DNA from: Diplosphaera chodatii
Lineage: Eukaryota; Chlorophyta; Trebouxiophyceae; Prasiolales; Stichococcaceae
Reading direction: 5' to 3'
DNA length: 64,000 bases
Assembly: GCA_032358165.1 (NCBI GenBank)
Contig: JAALGY010000008.1
Span: 1,240,001 to 1,304,000 of the forward strand
The number at the start of each line of letters is the position of its first letter. Position 1 is the stretch's first letter. Below, one piece after another: positions 12,161 through 24,600 of this stretch. The notes beneath the pieces were generated by a model that saw only the letters and a program-made list of their open reading frames with translations, searched no databases and had not been told where the DNA came from. The position numbers were made by a program, and so were the translations under genes.

Positions 12161-13016
12161 GCCCCACACCGGCAGTCATCGCGGCAAAACTCCAGGAGCG
12201 CCCCAGCCAGCGACAGCTTCACAGGGGAAAGCCTGCAGAACGTGGCGGTGCTGACAGTCAACCCTCCAGAGGGCGCGCCGATTGTGCCGCCGCAGAGCAA
12301 TGCCAACGGCAGGTCAGATTTGCAGCAGGAGCCGGACGAGAGCAGGGACTTCGCCATAGCTATGGCGAGCATTGCCCACGACACCAAAGGCAGCGACATC
12401 ATGGTCTTGCATGTAGCGCCGCTCATCTACTGGACCAGCTACATGGTACGCTTGATGTCAGATACATCAGCGTGCATTCCTGGCAGCCAGATGGCAAGGC
12501 CGGATGCAGGCAAGCGTGTTTGGAGCATGTCATCTGTGACCTTCCACTCTTGCAGACCTGGTCACATGTTTGTGTCTGCAGGTCTTTGTCACAGTCTTTT
12601 CGCGGCCACAGTTGGGTGCTGTGCTGGGCAAGATGGAGAAGGAGGCAGATGAGCGGTGGGGCCGCCGTCTTGGGCAAGGCGGCCACCCCGGCAGGTGCAT
12701 TCTGATACGCCTGCTGATTACAGCATGCTGTCACGATCATGGTTCCATTGCTGCTCCGTCTGCCTCGGCAAACACAAAGGAGTTCCTCAAGACCAAAGCC
12801 AACTCCCTTGCGCGGTGGCTGTCTGTCAACTGCAGGACAGAGTGGGAGGTGCTGGACCTTCAGGACGTGGTTGTACACGTGTTTACAGCAGAGCAGAGGG
12901 AGTACTTTGACCTCGAGACGTTCTATGGCGCCGCTGAGGAAGTCGAGCTTCCATTCGTCAGTGACACGGTTGAGCAGCAGACTGCTGGCGACATCGCCTG
13001 GGCACAGCGGCTGTGA
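12161..13016 (+). CDS. Ribosomal silencing factor RsfS / Iojap family, probably organellar (5' exon not resolved)
   Basis: RsfS binds uL14 of the large ribosomal subunit and blocks subunit joining; plant Iojap homologues act in plastids or mitochondria. Exons 12161-12445, 12582-12694 and 12836-13016 join in phase to 192 codons. The core motifs are RDFAIAMASIAHDTKGSDIM, VLHVAPLIYWTSYM, then EWEVLDLQDVVVHVFTAEQR and EYFDLETFYGAAEEVEL, the hallmark C-terminal block of the family. Exon 12161 opens at a CAG acceptor (TTGCTCAG), so at least one upstream exon, probably with a targeting peptide, exists; the open frame back to 12104 has GTG rather than ATG. The residues before RDF are low-complexity and Ser/Gln-rich, consistent with a transit or linker region. 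The predicted organellar location is inference. Confidence 0.9.
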
Positions 13017-13441
13017 CAGATATCCAGAACGTCATGCACTGCTGTTGACCAGTCTCATATCAGAGATGACCACGACTTGCCCTATTGCAGCAACAAAACT
13101 CAGGGTGGTTGCCATGGCCATCTGCATACGTGTTGCGCATGTGGCGCTTGAGCGAGTTATGTCACATCGGGAGGGAACACATGTATGTTCGTGCTAAGCG
13201 TAGTGACTTCGAGACGGATTTGCTGACGTGCGATGTCACTCGTGCGCCTTGGGCATGTGGAACAGGATGTTTTGCTGTGGCGCTTCCTGCATGCCGCACT
13301 GCTGCTGCCGCCCCTCCCTGCATGCCCACTGCAGACTCCACTTCAGCATCTGCGCCTCCAACGCACTGACAACTTGACTGTCTGATCATCGATTTGTGAC
13401 ATAATGTGATACCGGACCTGCAGCAGACTGGTCCTGGCAGT
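13017..13441. other. Intergenic, RsfS / TAF5
   Basis: 425 bp between two plus-strand genes: RsfS 3' UTR and TAF5 promoter. No recognisable gene or element. Confidence 0.4.
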
Positions 13442-16400
13442 ATGGTGAAGGACTCTGATCTAGACAAGATCGTCCTGCAGTACCTGCAGAAGCGCAGGCA
13501 AACACACGCTGGCTGCTGTCTCCAACTGCTGTACACCATCATATCTGCAAAGTCGTAGCGTTCGTAGCATGGCCCTTGGACGATTAGCTGAACTGCAACA
13601 CACCATTGCACTGACGCGCTGACGCATGTGACCGCAGGTTCGCAAACGCGGAACGGCTGTTTAGAGAGGAAGCCAAGCTGGGCGGTGACACAGCGGTAGA
13701 GCCTGCGGATCCGGCCATGTTCCAGGATCTGCTGCTGTTCAACGTTGCAGGCGGTGACACGCGCCGCTTCCTGGAGGAGTTTGATCGCCTGGCGGCATGG
13801 GTGGACAACTCTTTGGACATGTACAAGGTAAAAAGTAACTTCTACTTGCTGCTGAAATCCTCGTCTGCATCACATACTGCAATGTTTGCAAAGAACCAGC
13901 AGCACACCCTGCCACTGATGCGATCACGCAGGCCGAGATGACAAAGGTGCTGTGGCCGGTGTTCCTGCATTGCTACCTGGGCCTGGTCAAGCGCAACGCG
14001 ACGTCAGAGGCGCACCAGCTGATGACCAAGCACAGGGGACGCTTCACTGCGGGCACCACAGCGTCCAGTCAGCACACGCAGGTACGCGAGTAACAAAACC
14101 CAATGGTGGCAGGGACATCAGAGGTGGTAAGTGTGACGCATCTGCTACGGCAATCTGCCGGCAAAAGTGGCTGTGATGTGCAAAAGGCCTGTTCACCTTT
14201 GCACAGCACGCTCCTGCTCGTACCTTCTGACGTCCGCTGACAACACCCCAACCTGCAGGAGGTCAGGGAGCTGGCGGCTGTGGCCGTGCCGCAGCACCTG
14301 GCCACCAGCCGGGTGGCGCAGGCAGCGGCGGGCTCACGCGCCCACATCTCGCTCACCGGCTTCAGCCTGGAGCTGCTGATGGGCTTCCTGCACTCCGCAC
14401 GCCTGCCGCTTGTGTTGGGCGTCCTCAATGAGCACGCCGACCTCAACGTGCGCGCTGATACCTCCCCTCTGACCACACCTTCGAACGCTAGGATACAAAC
14501 CGGGAGCAACAGCCTAGCGAATGACATGTGCATGACCTTGCCAGCAAAAGCAGAACTACAGTAATTGTTTGCGGGGCAAAACTCGGCAGGGTGGAAGGTG
14601 ATCCGAGGGCAGGGTGGATGTCTGCATGCAGGTGGTGGAGGGGCCGCCAGTCGGGGGCGCCCAGGAGGGGCGGGACGGGGAGGCGGAGGCGCTGGAGGCG
14701 GCGCTGCGGGAGGTGGCGCCCTTCAACTCCGCGCCCCTCCGTCTGGGCATCCTCCAGGTCGGCCCAGTGCTTGGTTGGGTGTGGACGGGATCACTGGTTC
14801 GCTGCTTGGACCACATGAAGTCGCCCCTGATGGCAGCGCTGCAGGAGTGATGCACTACTATTTTTGCTGTTGCGTGTGCATCACTCCACTCAGCGCAGTC
14901 TTGATGGATCACAGGAGCAGCACAAAGGATTGTCTAGAAAGAAAGTTTCTGTATTACCTTTGCTCCCTATAGGTGCTCTGTCGTATACTGGAGCCACCTC
15001 TGGCTTTGCAGTCAGCGGTGTGTTGCTTGCACAACGCAGGGCAGCATCGAGGACAAGTACCAAACGCTGCAGGCGCAGCGCAGCAAGACAGCTGTTGACA
15101 ACGTGCCTGAAACTGATGCTGACGGCAAGCCGCTGACAAAAAAGGCCCGCGCTGCCCTCGTCAGGGCAGCCGAGCAGGTTTGTGAGCAATATCGCGTTGC
15201 TCCGACCTCCTTTCTCATGCTTGTTTTGCTTCCAGATACATGATTTCGCCTCTTTATGTGTCTGAGACCACAACCACTGTTCTTCTGCCACGACCGTCAC
15301 CATCGCATGTCATGATGGAGATACTGCACCGCTTGCAGGCTCGGGTGGCTCAGCTGGATGCTGCAATCGAGCGGGTGGAGCCGGCCATCCCGCTGCCACC
15401 CCCCACACACGACTTTGACGCCAGGGCAGCAGAAGAGCTGGAGGCGCGGCAGGCGGCGTCAGCAGCCGCCCTGCCCTCCTGCGCCTTCCTGACCTTCGTC
15501 AACACAGCGCAGGCGCTCAACTGCGCGGCGTTCTCACCAGATGGCAGCTCTGTCGTGGGTGGGTGCCTTCGTTCCTGTAGATTTAAGTCAGCGTCGTCAT
15601 GCTCGACTGATAAATGTGGGACCCGCCCTGCTTGTGACCTTAAAGCCGAGGCTTCATGAAGCTGAACATCTGGTGACAACAGGAAGCAGCCACAGCCACC
15701 ATCTCGCGGCGTGCTGTCCAAGCCGGTGCTGCCCTGGTCTCCTGCGCAGGTGGCTTTGCGGACTCCACGGTGCGGCTGTACGATCTGCAGCGCCTTGCAG
15801 CAAGCGGCAGCGGCGGCGCACAGTCGGGCGTCGGCAAGAACCGCAGCGGGGATGGCGGCTGCGTCACGCTGTGCGGCCACTCCGGGCCCGTGTTTGGCGT
15901 CGACCACAGCGCGGACGGCCGCTTCCTGTTCTCAGCCTCCTCAGACGGGTATGTACGAGGGGTTGAATGATAGACTGCAACTGCTTTACCATCGGTGACA
16001 TGCAGTCTGCATTGCTATGGTGTACTATCAGGGCTATACACGTCCTGCAAGGGCATTCAACTGAACGCATGCTCTGCATCCCGGGTTGCTAGTGAAGAAC
16101 GTGCGCTGTGGCCCTGCTGGGCAGGTCTGTCAAGCTGTGGAGCACGGAGCTGGAGCGCGGGCCGGCGAACCTGGTGACATTCCGAGGCCACATGTTCCCG
16201 GTGTGGGACGTCGCCGCCTGCCCTGGCGGCCAGTACTTTGCGTCGGGCTCCGCCGACCGCACCGCGCGCGTCTGGTCCACCGAGCGAGCCCAGTCGCTGC
16301 GCCTGTTCGCGGGTGCGGCTTTTGTGCTGGGGGTCCCTACTGCAGGCGACATACTCGGGGTCTAGACTGCGCCTGGTGCAGTGGCCCTCCTTAAACTGCT

Positions 16401-17489
16401 CTGCAATGACATCCTGTATCTCCTGGTATGGTCACGAAAGGCATTTATTCTGTCTGAAAGTAAGGGCACCGGCCAGCAAGCTGATTTTGTGCATTGAGGC
16501 GGTGCTGGCGATCCGCACTTCAGCGGTCCGGGGCATCTGGTTGCAGGGCACCAGTCGGATGTGGAGGTGGTGCGGTGGCACCCGGTGTGCCAGTACCTGG
16601 CGACGGGGTCCGCCGACCACAGCGTGCGCCTGTGGGACGCGGCCTCCGGGCAGTGCGTGCGCATCTTCCTCGGCCACCGTTCCCCGGTGCGGCTCCTCAG
16701 CATTTTGGCTGCAGACTATGCTGCTGGCACTGAATGCCGCATTCGCATGCTTGGCGCTAGCATGCGGGCAACATGGCCAGGGGCACAGCTGTGCCACGCA
16801 CCATCTGACTTCTCCTGCATCACCGCTGCCTGCCAGCTGACTGGGGCGCCGCTGAATGCTCTGCCTGCAGATCACGGCCCTCGACTTCACGCCGGACGGC
16901 AAGACGCTGGCGGTGGGCAGCGAGGATGGGGTGGTGGCGCTGTGGGACGTGGCCGCCGCCCGGCGCCTGGGCTCCGCGCAGCAGCACGCCGGCGCGGTGT
17001 GGGCCCTGGCCGCCTCCCGCAGCGACGGCAGCCTGCTGGCGTCTGGTGAGCCGTGGCCCTGGAGCGGCGCTGCTGATGCGGCGGGCACACACTCGCCTGC
17101 TGGTCAAGGGGTGTGACCAAACCCTTGCAACCGCGCGCAGCTGGCTGCATTGATGCCTAGGGTCGAACCAGCTGCCAACAGTGCGCTGCGCTTGATGAAC
17201 CGGTGCCGTGCCAAAGACAGAACTGTGCTGGCCTGCAGGGGGGGCAGATGCCACTGTCCGGTACTGGAGTTTACAGGACAGTTCCCCGGCTGCCGAGGCT
17301 GGCAAGACCAGATCAGAAGCGCCAGCTGACGCTCAGCCACCTCGCAGCGTGCCAGGGTTGTTGAAGACTTTCCAGACAAAGGCTACACCGGTCTTCGCCC
17401 TGCACTTCACCCAGCGCAACCTGTTGCTGGGTACTGGCGCGCTGACGCTGCCCCCCGTGAAGCGAAAAGTCCCAGTGCTGACGCAGTAG
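13442..17489 (+). CDS. TAF5: TFIID subunit 5 (TAF5)
   Basis: TAF5 is a scaffold of TFIID in the nucleus (and of SAGA in some lineages). Twelve exons (13442-13497, 13638-13827, 13932-14081, 14259-14447, 14632-14757, 15040-15177, 15339-15558, 15750-15948, 16125-16312, 16547-16686, 16871-17045, 17239-17489) close in phase to 673 residues. The N-terminus is LisH-like (DSDLDKIVLQYLQKRRF). The TAF5 NTD2 domain follows, with WPVFLHCYLGLVKRNATSEA and ISLTGFSLELLMGFLHS. A charged linker then leads to about six or seven WD40 blades, including LCGHSGPVFGVDHS, GSADRTARVWSTERAQ, LATGSADHSVRLWD and DFTPDGKTLAVGSEDG. The C-terminus TPVFALHFTQRNLLLGTGAL is the final TAF5 blade. Intron 1 appears to use a GC donor (AG/GCAAAC at 13498). 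Exons 8-12 mostly split individual blades. All domains are intact, so the gene should be functional. Confidence 0.95.
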
Positions 17490-18536
17490 CTGGCCGCCAA
17501 TCTTGCGCTGTGGTGTTGTGGCATGTGTTATGACGGAGGTCGACCCCAGTTGTTTGGCAGGTCTGTGCACTGATGTCCTAGGTTCGTCAGTATATTCCTG
17601 TGTAAATAGCGTAGTTACACTTCCCACAGCTGGCTACAGCGTGCTTTGAACACGTGGTCAAGTTTCCATCATTGGAGAGCCAGCATTTGCATGCCCCTGT
17701 GTGCATAAAACGGGCCACAGTGCCCCTGAGTCATGGGGACAAGGTGCAGCTCTGCCCGGTATCCTGAACCTGGCAGCACGCACCCATACATACGCTTGCA
17801 CGTATATCAAGATACACAGCAGAAGAAGCGCATGCCTCGATATTGTAAAATTCCACACAGTGTGAGACTAGTGGAGACTTGCCTGAAGACATCGGCGTCA
17901 TGGTCGGCCGAGACTGCGAGTCCCGAGATTGCCAGCCACAGATCTCGGACGCTAGCGCATCTGATTCTGCCCAGCTTCGGGCCCAAGTTGCCACTGTGAA
18001 GTGCGGTGCGCGGTGCCAGCACACACGTCCCGCCACTACCGCGGCCGCCGCTCCACAGGAAGATTCAGGAATCGCACACCTGCCGCCGCCGATCAGGTGA
18101 GATAGCACATCCACTGCTACGCGACAGCTCAGTGTACTGGTGACGTCGCGAGGGTCGACGTCGGCGATTCAAACCGCCCGTGCTCACGGCAGCGCCCGGC
18201 GGCCCGTCTCATGTCGTCAAGCAATCGCTTTGACCGATACGTGCTCACTGTGGGGTGCGATCCCCTCCGTGTGGGCTCTGTTAGTTTATCGGACGCAGAA
18301 ATTACCAACCAGTGACTCGTAAGACATCAAGAGCTGCACCGGCGCCGCTGGTGAAGACCGCGTGTCTGGTTTGATGCTCGATCATGCCTATCCGACACAG
18401 TCAGAGGTGTCGTGCGCTGCTCGATGGCTTGCTTGCCCCCAGATGCTGGCCTTGCGCATTCCCACGTCGACAGTCATGGCGGCGCGGTGAAGTCCGGCGC
18501 TTGTTTTGCAATGGCGGCTCACAGATCGCATATCTC
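17490..18536. other. Intergenic, TAF5 / first bZIP gene
   Basis: About 1.05 kb with TAF5 3' UTR on the left and the bZIP promoter/5' UTR on the right. A short interrupted inverted repeat (CCGAGAT at about 17924, ATCTCGG at about 17941) could form a weak hairpin. No gene is visible. Confidence 0.4.
17601..17606 (+). terminator. Candidate polyadenylation signal TGTAAA for TAF5
   Basis: TGTAA is the usual green-algal polyadenylation signal. This copy lies about 110 bp after the TAF5 stop, a plausible 3' UTR length. The motif is short, so chance occurrence is possible. Confidence 0.3.
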
Positions 18537-20394
18537 ATGCAGGGTGCGACAGCGATGGCGATGGGACGAGTGGGCCCAATTGAGACGCTGCCCTCGCCGT
18601 TCTCCAACCCATCCTTGTTCGATGGCATGGTGTACAGCCCCCAGCTCATGCAGGATGACGCTGTGGCCGAGTGTCAACGGTGAGCTACTGCAGTAACTGC
18701 GAGTCTCCGCGAGCGGCACGGCGCCCGCTGTGTGCACGACATGCAGCAACCACCTTCACCCTGCACTTTTCGCGACACCTCAGCTGTTCTGATCACTCCT
18801 GGCCGCTTTCGCTGCAGGCCGTGCACGCGCGGGCAGTCTGGGTCTGCAGCTGTGGTCTCCTACGTGGACCTCGACCGCGGCATGCTGCCCACCAGCGGCA
18901 GCGACAGCGGCGCTTTCTCTGGTGCCGAGGGCTTGAGCGCCGCACCAACTGGCAAGGAGAAGAAGAAAGTCGGGCGGCCGATCAGCTTTCGGGGCGACAT
19001 CAACAGCAAGGACCTGACCGAAGCTGAACGCCGACGCATCAAGAGGTGTGCAGCAGACCTTTCGCCGCACATCATGTGAGAAAGCCTGCCCACCCTGCAG
19101 CCATGTAGCTTTGTGCTGGTGCTCGAGTGTATCTCGAGTTGGACTTTGGCTGACCAGTCGTACCTTCGACTGCTGTTCGCCCAGCATGCCTGATGCCGTT
19201 GTAACCCTTACAATGACGCTGCCTCCCCCTTCGTGGCGGCAGGCGGGTGGCCAACCGCGAGTCTGCCCGGCGGGTGCGCCAGAAGCGGCAGGAGACAATG
19301 GAGGAGATGCAGGCGCGCATGGACGCGATGCAGCGGCAGACGGCGGCGCTGACGGCGCGGCTGCAGGAGGTGGAGCAGCACAAGGCCATGCTGGTCGGGC
19401 AGCTGACCAGCATGCGCGACAAGTGGTCCGTCGCCGTCAGCGAGAACCTGCGACTCGCAGACGAGGCCGCCCGCACGCCCAGCGGCAACAGCCCGCACGA
19501 GGTGTGCACCGTTCTCGCTGCCACAGCTGACTGCAGGCAGTGCGCAGTGGCCGCACACATGTGACCGTGTGTTGCACTTCATGGCTCGGTGTGCATCTTG
19601 GACTGGCTCGCGCTTGTGCTCAGATTGCGTCATGTCCACCTTTGCAGACGTCCTCGGGGCGCAGCACGGCAACGGACGTTGACTTCAGAGTCCCCAGCGT
19701 CTCCTGCACGCCAGTGTCGCCGCCGACGAGCATGCAGCCGGCATGCTTCTGGCCGCCAGCGCCCGGATATGGTGTGTATGGCCCGGCCAGCTCTGCCGCT
19801 GCCGCCGCTGCCGGCGCCGTAACCAGCGGCCAGCCCAACAACCTGCGCATCCCGAGCGTCACGTCCAGCACCCAGATCAGCGGCTTCCGGCCTGGTGTGA
19901 CCATCACGTCTGCCGTGCCATACCACAAGAATGGCAGCGGCCCACAGCAGCCGCAGCCCCTCGCAGCCCCGCCTCCGTTCCCTGCCTCAGCAGCACCCCT
20001 GGCTGTCCCTGTGACCGCACCGCCAGCCATCTCGCTGGCACCAGCTGCTGGCAACATGTACATGCAGAGTGAGTCTTCATTCTGATATGCACCTTCACTG
20101 TGGGAGTTTTGGATCAGCACAGCATCTGTGGCACTGGTCTTGTTCATCAGACAGCCAGATGCAGCATCAGCCGACAGCACCTGTTTCTGGCATGCAGCAC
20201 CTGGCGCCCCGTCACCGGTGCTGTGCAGCGAGGACACCGAGCAGGATCTGCCTCAAGTGTGTCTGGCGCAGCAGCATGCTGCCGCTGCGCCCGTTCCGCT
20301 CAAGGATGCGCCCAGTCTGGACTGGGAGTGGTTCCTCCACCAGAGCAGCCTGGACCCACTGCTGGAGGACCCAAGCCCGCTCAAAGGCATGTGA
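18537..20394 (+). CDS. bZIP transcription factor A (VR-type basic region)
   Basis: Five exons (18537-18679, 18818-19045, 19243-19501, 19648-20068, 20171-20394) close in phase to 424 residues. An N-terminal region (MGRVGPIETLPSPFSNPSLF) precedes KKVGRPISFRGDINSKDLT and then the basic region RIKRRVANRESARRVRQKRQ, split by the intron at 19046. The N-x7-R DNA-contact pattern (Asn of ANRES to Arg of RVR) is intact, but the usual Ser/Cys before the last Arg is Val. The following helix (MEEMQARMDAMQRQTAALTA) is zipper-like. The long C-terminus is Pro/Ala/Gln-rich and ends in an acidic-hydrophobic stretch, SLDWEWFLHQSSLDPLLED, which resembles an activation domain. The last acceptor (20170) is one of several possible. 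An in-frame ATG at 18384 is an alternative start. It is the first of three neighbouring bZIP genes. Confidence 0.88.
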
Positions 20395-21697
20395 ACAGCA
20401 GTACACCCAGCTGCAGCCGCCCGCTGCCGTCAGCAGCAGCAGCAGGCGGTGGCGCCAGCATCAAGACAAATATATACCATAGCTGACCCTGCAGCCGCGC
20501 TGACACACTGGCAACCCAAGACGGTAGTGTAGCTTTCCCAACCGCAGCACTGGCGGCCGTGACGGACGCGCTGCAGGCCTTCCCTGGTCGGCAGTTCTTT
20601 GTCTCGGCCGCCATGTGTTGCCGCAAGGGCGCCTCTGCTCCGCAGCCCTGGGCCGGTCATCCCGGCCCAGAGTGACGCTCCTTGACAATTCGGGCTGCCC
20701 CAGTGCGCCCTTGTGTGACGACATTCTTGCAGTCCTTGACATTGCTGCTACATGTGTGAGGTATAGGCGGTGTCACCGCGGGAGTGCTGCTCCGAAGCAT
20801 TCGGTCAGCAGACTGCTCCTGTCGTTATCTTCACTTACCCTGCCTGTGCCTGCTCGATGTGTAGATAGGCTGAGAACTGCTGTCATGTGCTATCTTGATC
20901 CCGACTCTATTCTTTCATCAAGACTGGGGCTTGTCACGGCGCTGCTTGCTTGTCTTGCTGTGCAAGACGGCAAGGGCGGCGTCGATATCCATTGATTTCC
21001 TTGTTGACATGCGATTCTGCGATTATTGCAGCTGCTGTGTCATGTGTAATCGTGTGAAACCCAACAGCAAGGCCTCCATCACATGCTGATTTTGGTTGGG
21101 TGGGGAAACAGCAAGAGAAGCGTTGCTGAGCCGAAGCTTGTGCAATTGTGCCCGCCCTGCGCAGCTGATGAGTCCCCACCCTGTGCATGGCAGCCAGGCC
21201 AGCAGCCTCCGCTTCCTCATTTGTCAAGACGCCGCGGCAAGAGCAACATCAGCCACCTGTGTTGACCGTGTGTCTCGGACGGAAATGGGTACAGGTGTGA
21301 GATATTTCCGTGGCCGCCACGGGCAGACAAGGACGTTTGCATCCTTCCATTGCCGCTCTTGTCCCCTGTACTCGCTCGCTAAAATGTCTACATGCGCCAG
21401 TTGGAGCGCCACGTGGCCAACACCCTACTAAGCGTAAGAATTGGCTCTTGCAATAGCACAGGCTTCTTGTGCAGGGCTGCTACGGTGTGTGTACGTAGTG
21501 TGTTGGAAAGCACAGATCGGCGCTTGGACACGTCTGCTGCAGCGGTGTGAGAAACTTTGCGCATTTTCACTGGACATCTTGGGAGCTTCCAAAGACGTCA
21601 GCACCTTCGCAGCCGGTATTGGACCCGTGAGCTGCGCCGGAGCCGGCTGGTTGCTTCAAGCCTGTGCCGCGCGTTGGGTGCAGCCCAGCCGGGCAAC
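20395..21697. other. Intergenic between bZIP A and bZIP B
   Basis: About 1.3 kb without a convincing gene. It should include the bZIP A 3' UTR (a TGTAAT at about 21044 is a possible but distant poly(A) signal) and the bZIP B promoter/5' UTR. Confidence 0.4.
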
Positions 21698-24600
21698 ATG
21701 GCCGGCACCAGTGTGGCTAACGTCGACCCAATACTGAGCCAGAGCCTTGACCTGGTGAGGAGCAGACCTGCAAACGTCGATTCACATGCTCCGTTCCGCT
21801 CTCAAAGTGGATCAATCTGCACGGCGCACACCGCAGGAATGTCAGAGCACCTCTTTGCCTGCCCAAGCAAGCCACCAAGTGCGTCCTGCATCGCAGGGGT
21901 TCCTGGACAACTTTGATCCCATGAGCATGCCCGAGCTGAACGAGGAGATGGTGCCGGTTGACAGGTGCATGCATCTCTGCTGCCGAGTGGCAGTGCTGCA
22001 TATGTAAGGAGGCGCACAGATGCGCATACTGAGAACCGCTGTGCTGAAGTGCGTTGACCATGGCCTCAAGCAGCTTGACATAGTCCAGTCTGTGCATGCA
22101 GCTTCTTCAACTCGTACGTCGAGAGTCTGGAGCTCGGTGCACGGGAGGGACAGAACATTGCTGGTACGCTCAAATATGCCTCTGTGGCTTTGGCCTCTGG
22201 CCTGGCTTGCTGTTCGGTGTTTCAGGGGTTGCTGCAGCCCACCTATTGCATGCAGCACTGCATAGCATCTGCAGTGCTCAGCACTGGTAAAGTGTATAGT
22301 TCAGTATACTGCGAGATGCGAGTGCAACAGCAACAGCAGGGTTGACAACGCCTTGACCTGCAGACTCCTGTCTCTGCAGGCCAGGTGGCACGCATGGACA
22401 CCGAGCCCGGCGGTCTGCCCGCCGCTCTGTCTCTGCCCTTCCCCGTCGCGCAGAGCGCGCCACTCAGCAATGGCACCCCCGGCAGCGCAGCGGCCCTGCC
22501 AAATGGCACATCAGCATTCTCCAATGGCGGCGTGCCGCAGACCATGCCCATGCCTGAGGTGGGCGCGCTCCAAGGGCCCTTGCAGGCACTGCCAGGAACG
22601 GGACAGATGCCTCCAATCCCCTCCAACTCAGCAGCTGAAGCTTCCAGCCGAGGTGCGGCCCCGAGCATGACAAACACAGCTTCTCGCCGGGCAAGCTATT
22701 CACACTGTCATGCCATGTGATTCAGCGAGCAGGGCACAGCAGCTATGTGTCTCATGTGCAGGCGGACGCAAAGCACGGAGCGGTGTTGCACGTGCGACGG
22801 CAGCAGCTGCCAGCGACGATGCGCTGCACCATCTAGACCACGAGAAGACCAAGCGAAATCCCAAGCAGCAGCTGCAGAACAAGCAGGCGCAGCAGCGGTA
22901 TAGGTGCGTCTTTCTCCTTGCTTCCTGACTTCGGGGCTGTGAGCATGATAGCCGACCAGGATCGTACGGGCTTGTGTCACACAGAAGGTGGAGCAGCAGG
23001 TCTGTGTCGTTACAAGTTGCAATGTGTTTCGTCACATCACAGACCACATGTTGGGTGGCCGCCCCGTGTCTGCAGGGAGCGGCGCAAGCAGCGCTTCCAG
23101 GAGCTGGAGGAGGCGCTCAACGGCCTCACAGAGCAGCTGCAGGCCAAGCAGTACGAGATTGCCGGCCTGCAGAACCAGAACGCCATCCTCCAGGTCCGTT
23201 TGGCAGGCAGTTGGGGTGTGTGGAGTGTTGCCGTCTTGCCGACGTCGCAGCCCGCAGTATTGGCAGGCCGTGCCACAGGCTTGCAACAACTGCATCAGCA
23301 TTGTAGTTACACATACAGTCACAGTCGTCCGTGTCTGCTGCAGGGCAAGGCGCAGGAGCTGACGCAGGCGATGGCGGCGCGGGAGAAGGAGCTGGCGGCG
23401 CTCAAGGCGCAGCTGGCGGGCGTGGCCACCAGCGCCGCCGGCCCCGCCTCCAGCGACGGCCACTCCAGCGGCACCATCCACGAGGAGCACGACGCCCAGG
23501 TGCCTTGCCGTTGTTGCTCGTTGCTAAAACACATGTGGATCAGCGCATGGCGAGCGCTGGCCACCGCCAGTAGATGGTGCGTCTCGTGGGTCGGCCGTGT
23601 GCATGTCCATGGGGCGAGTGTCCAAGGTTGGCGCGACTCGCTGCACGTCTGGCAGAGCTCCGCAGCAGGTGGGGCGCATGTGCGTGCAGGGGGGCGCGCC
23701 ACGTGTGCTGCCGAGGAGCACGCTTAGCGACGCGGAGCTGGCGGCCTGCCGCGTGCAGTACGACGCGCTCGTGTCGGCGATGCGCGAGCTCGCCACCCGC
23801 CACAGCCTGCACACCGCCAACGTGCTTGGTGAGCCCAAGCCTGCTGGCCGCTCAAAATAAGCTTGTGCATCCTTTGCTTGCCTGCATCCGCTGCTGCCAC
23901 CTGGCTCCATCAGCTGGACACCGAGAGTGGACCAGGTGCGACTCGTGAGCTGACACGGAGCTTTGAATCGAGTGCAGGCGATGGCGTGACGGCGGGGGTG
24001 ATGGAGCAGGTGCGGGGGCTGGTGGAGTCGGGGTGCCGCGCCAGCCAGGAGCTGGAGCGCAAGGGCGGCATCCAGGTGCGCGCGCTCCACTGCGCGGCGG
24101 CAGACCCTCACAGGACGGACAGCGGCGGGGCGTCCACCTGATGTCAGACTCCATGTGGCTCCCCTATGTGCGGTGCCACGGCCCCTCAGCCTGAGACGCG
24201 GCTGCGGTTTTCACATACCTGCTCGTTTGGGAGGTGTTGTTTGCGCATGCCTCCCAGGCAATGATTGCTTTTTCCATTGTGCAGGTGCTGGAGGTTATGG
24301 GCCGCGATGTCGAGAAACTGGGCGGCCACTCCTGCGCCACGGTGTGCACCCCACTTCACTTTTTCTCTCCTTCCCCCTGTGTTGCACTGGCAGCCTTGTG
24401 CCCGCTGCTGGCGTGCTGATGCTTCATGAAGCATCTGGCCGTCCACTTGAAGCTGAAGCCCCGTCAGCGCTCAATGCATCTATGCCAAGCGCGAGCTTCG
24501 CGCTCATGGCGTGGTGTGACGTCTGTGCGCAGGAGCGTGCGAGGTGGGGCCGCATACTGGAGGCGCTGCGGCTGGTGCCGCGGCAGGAGGAGGCGCTGCT

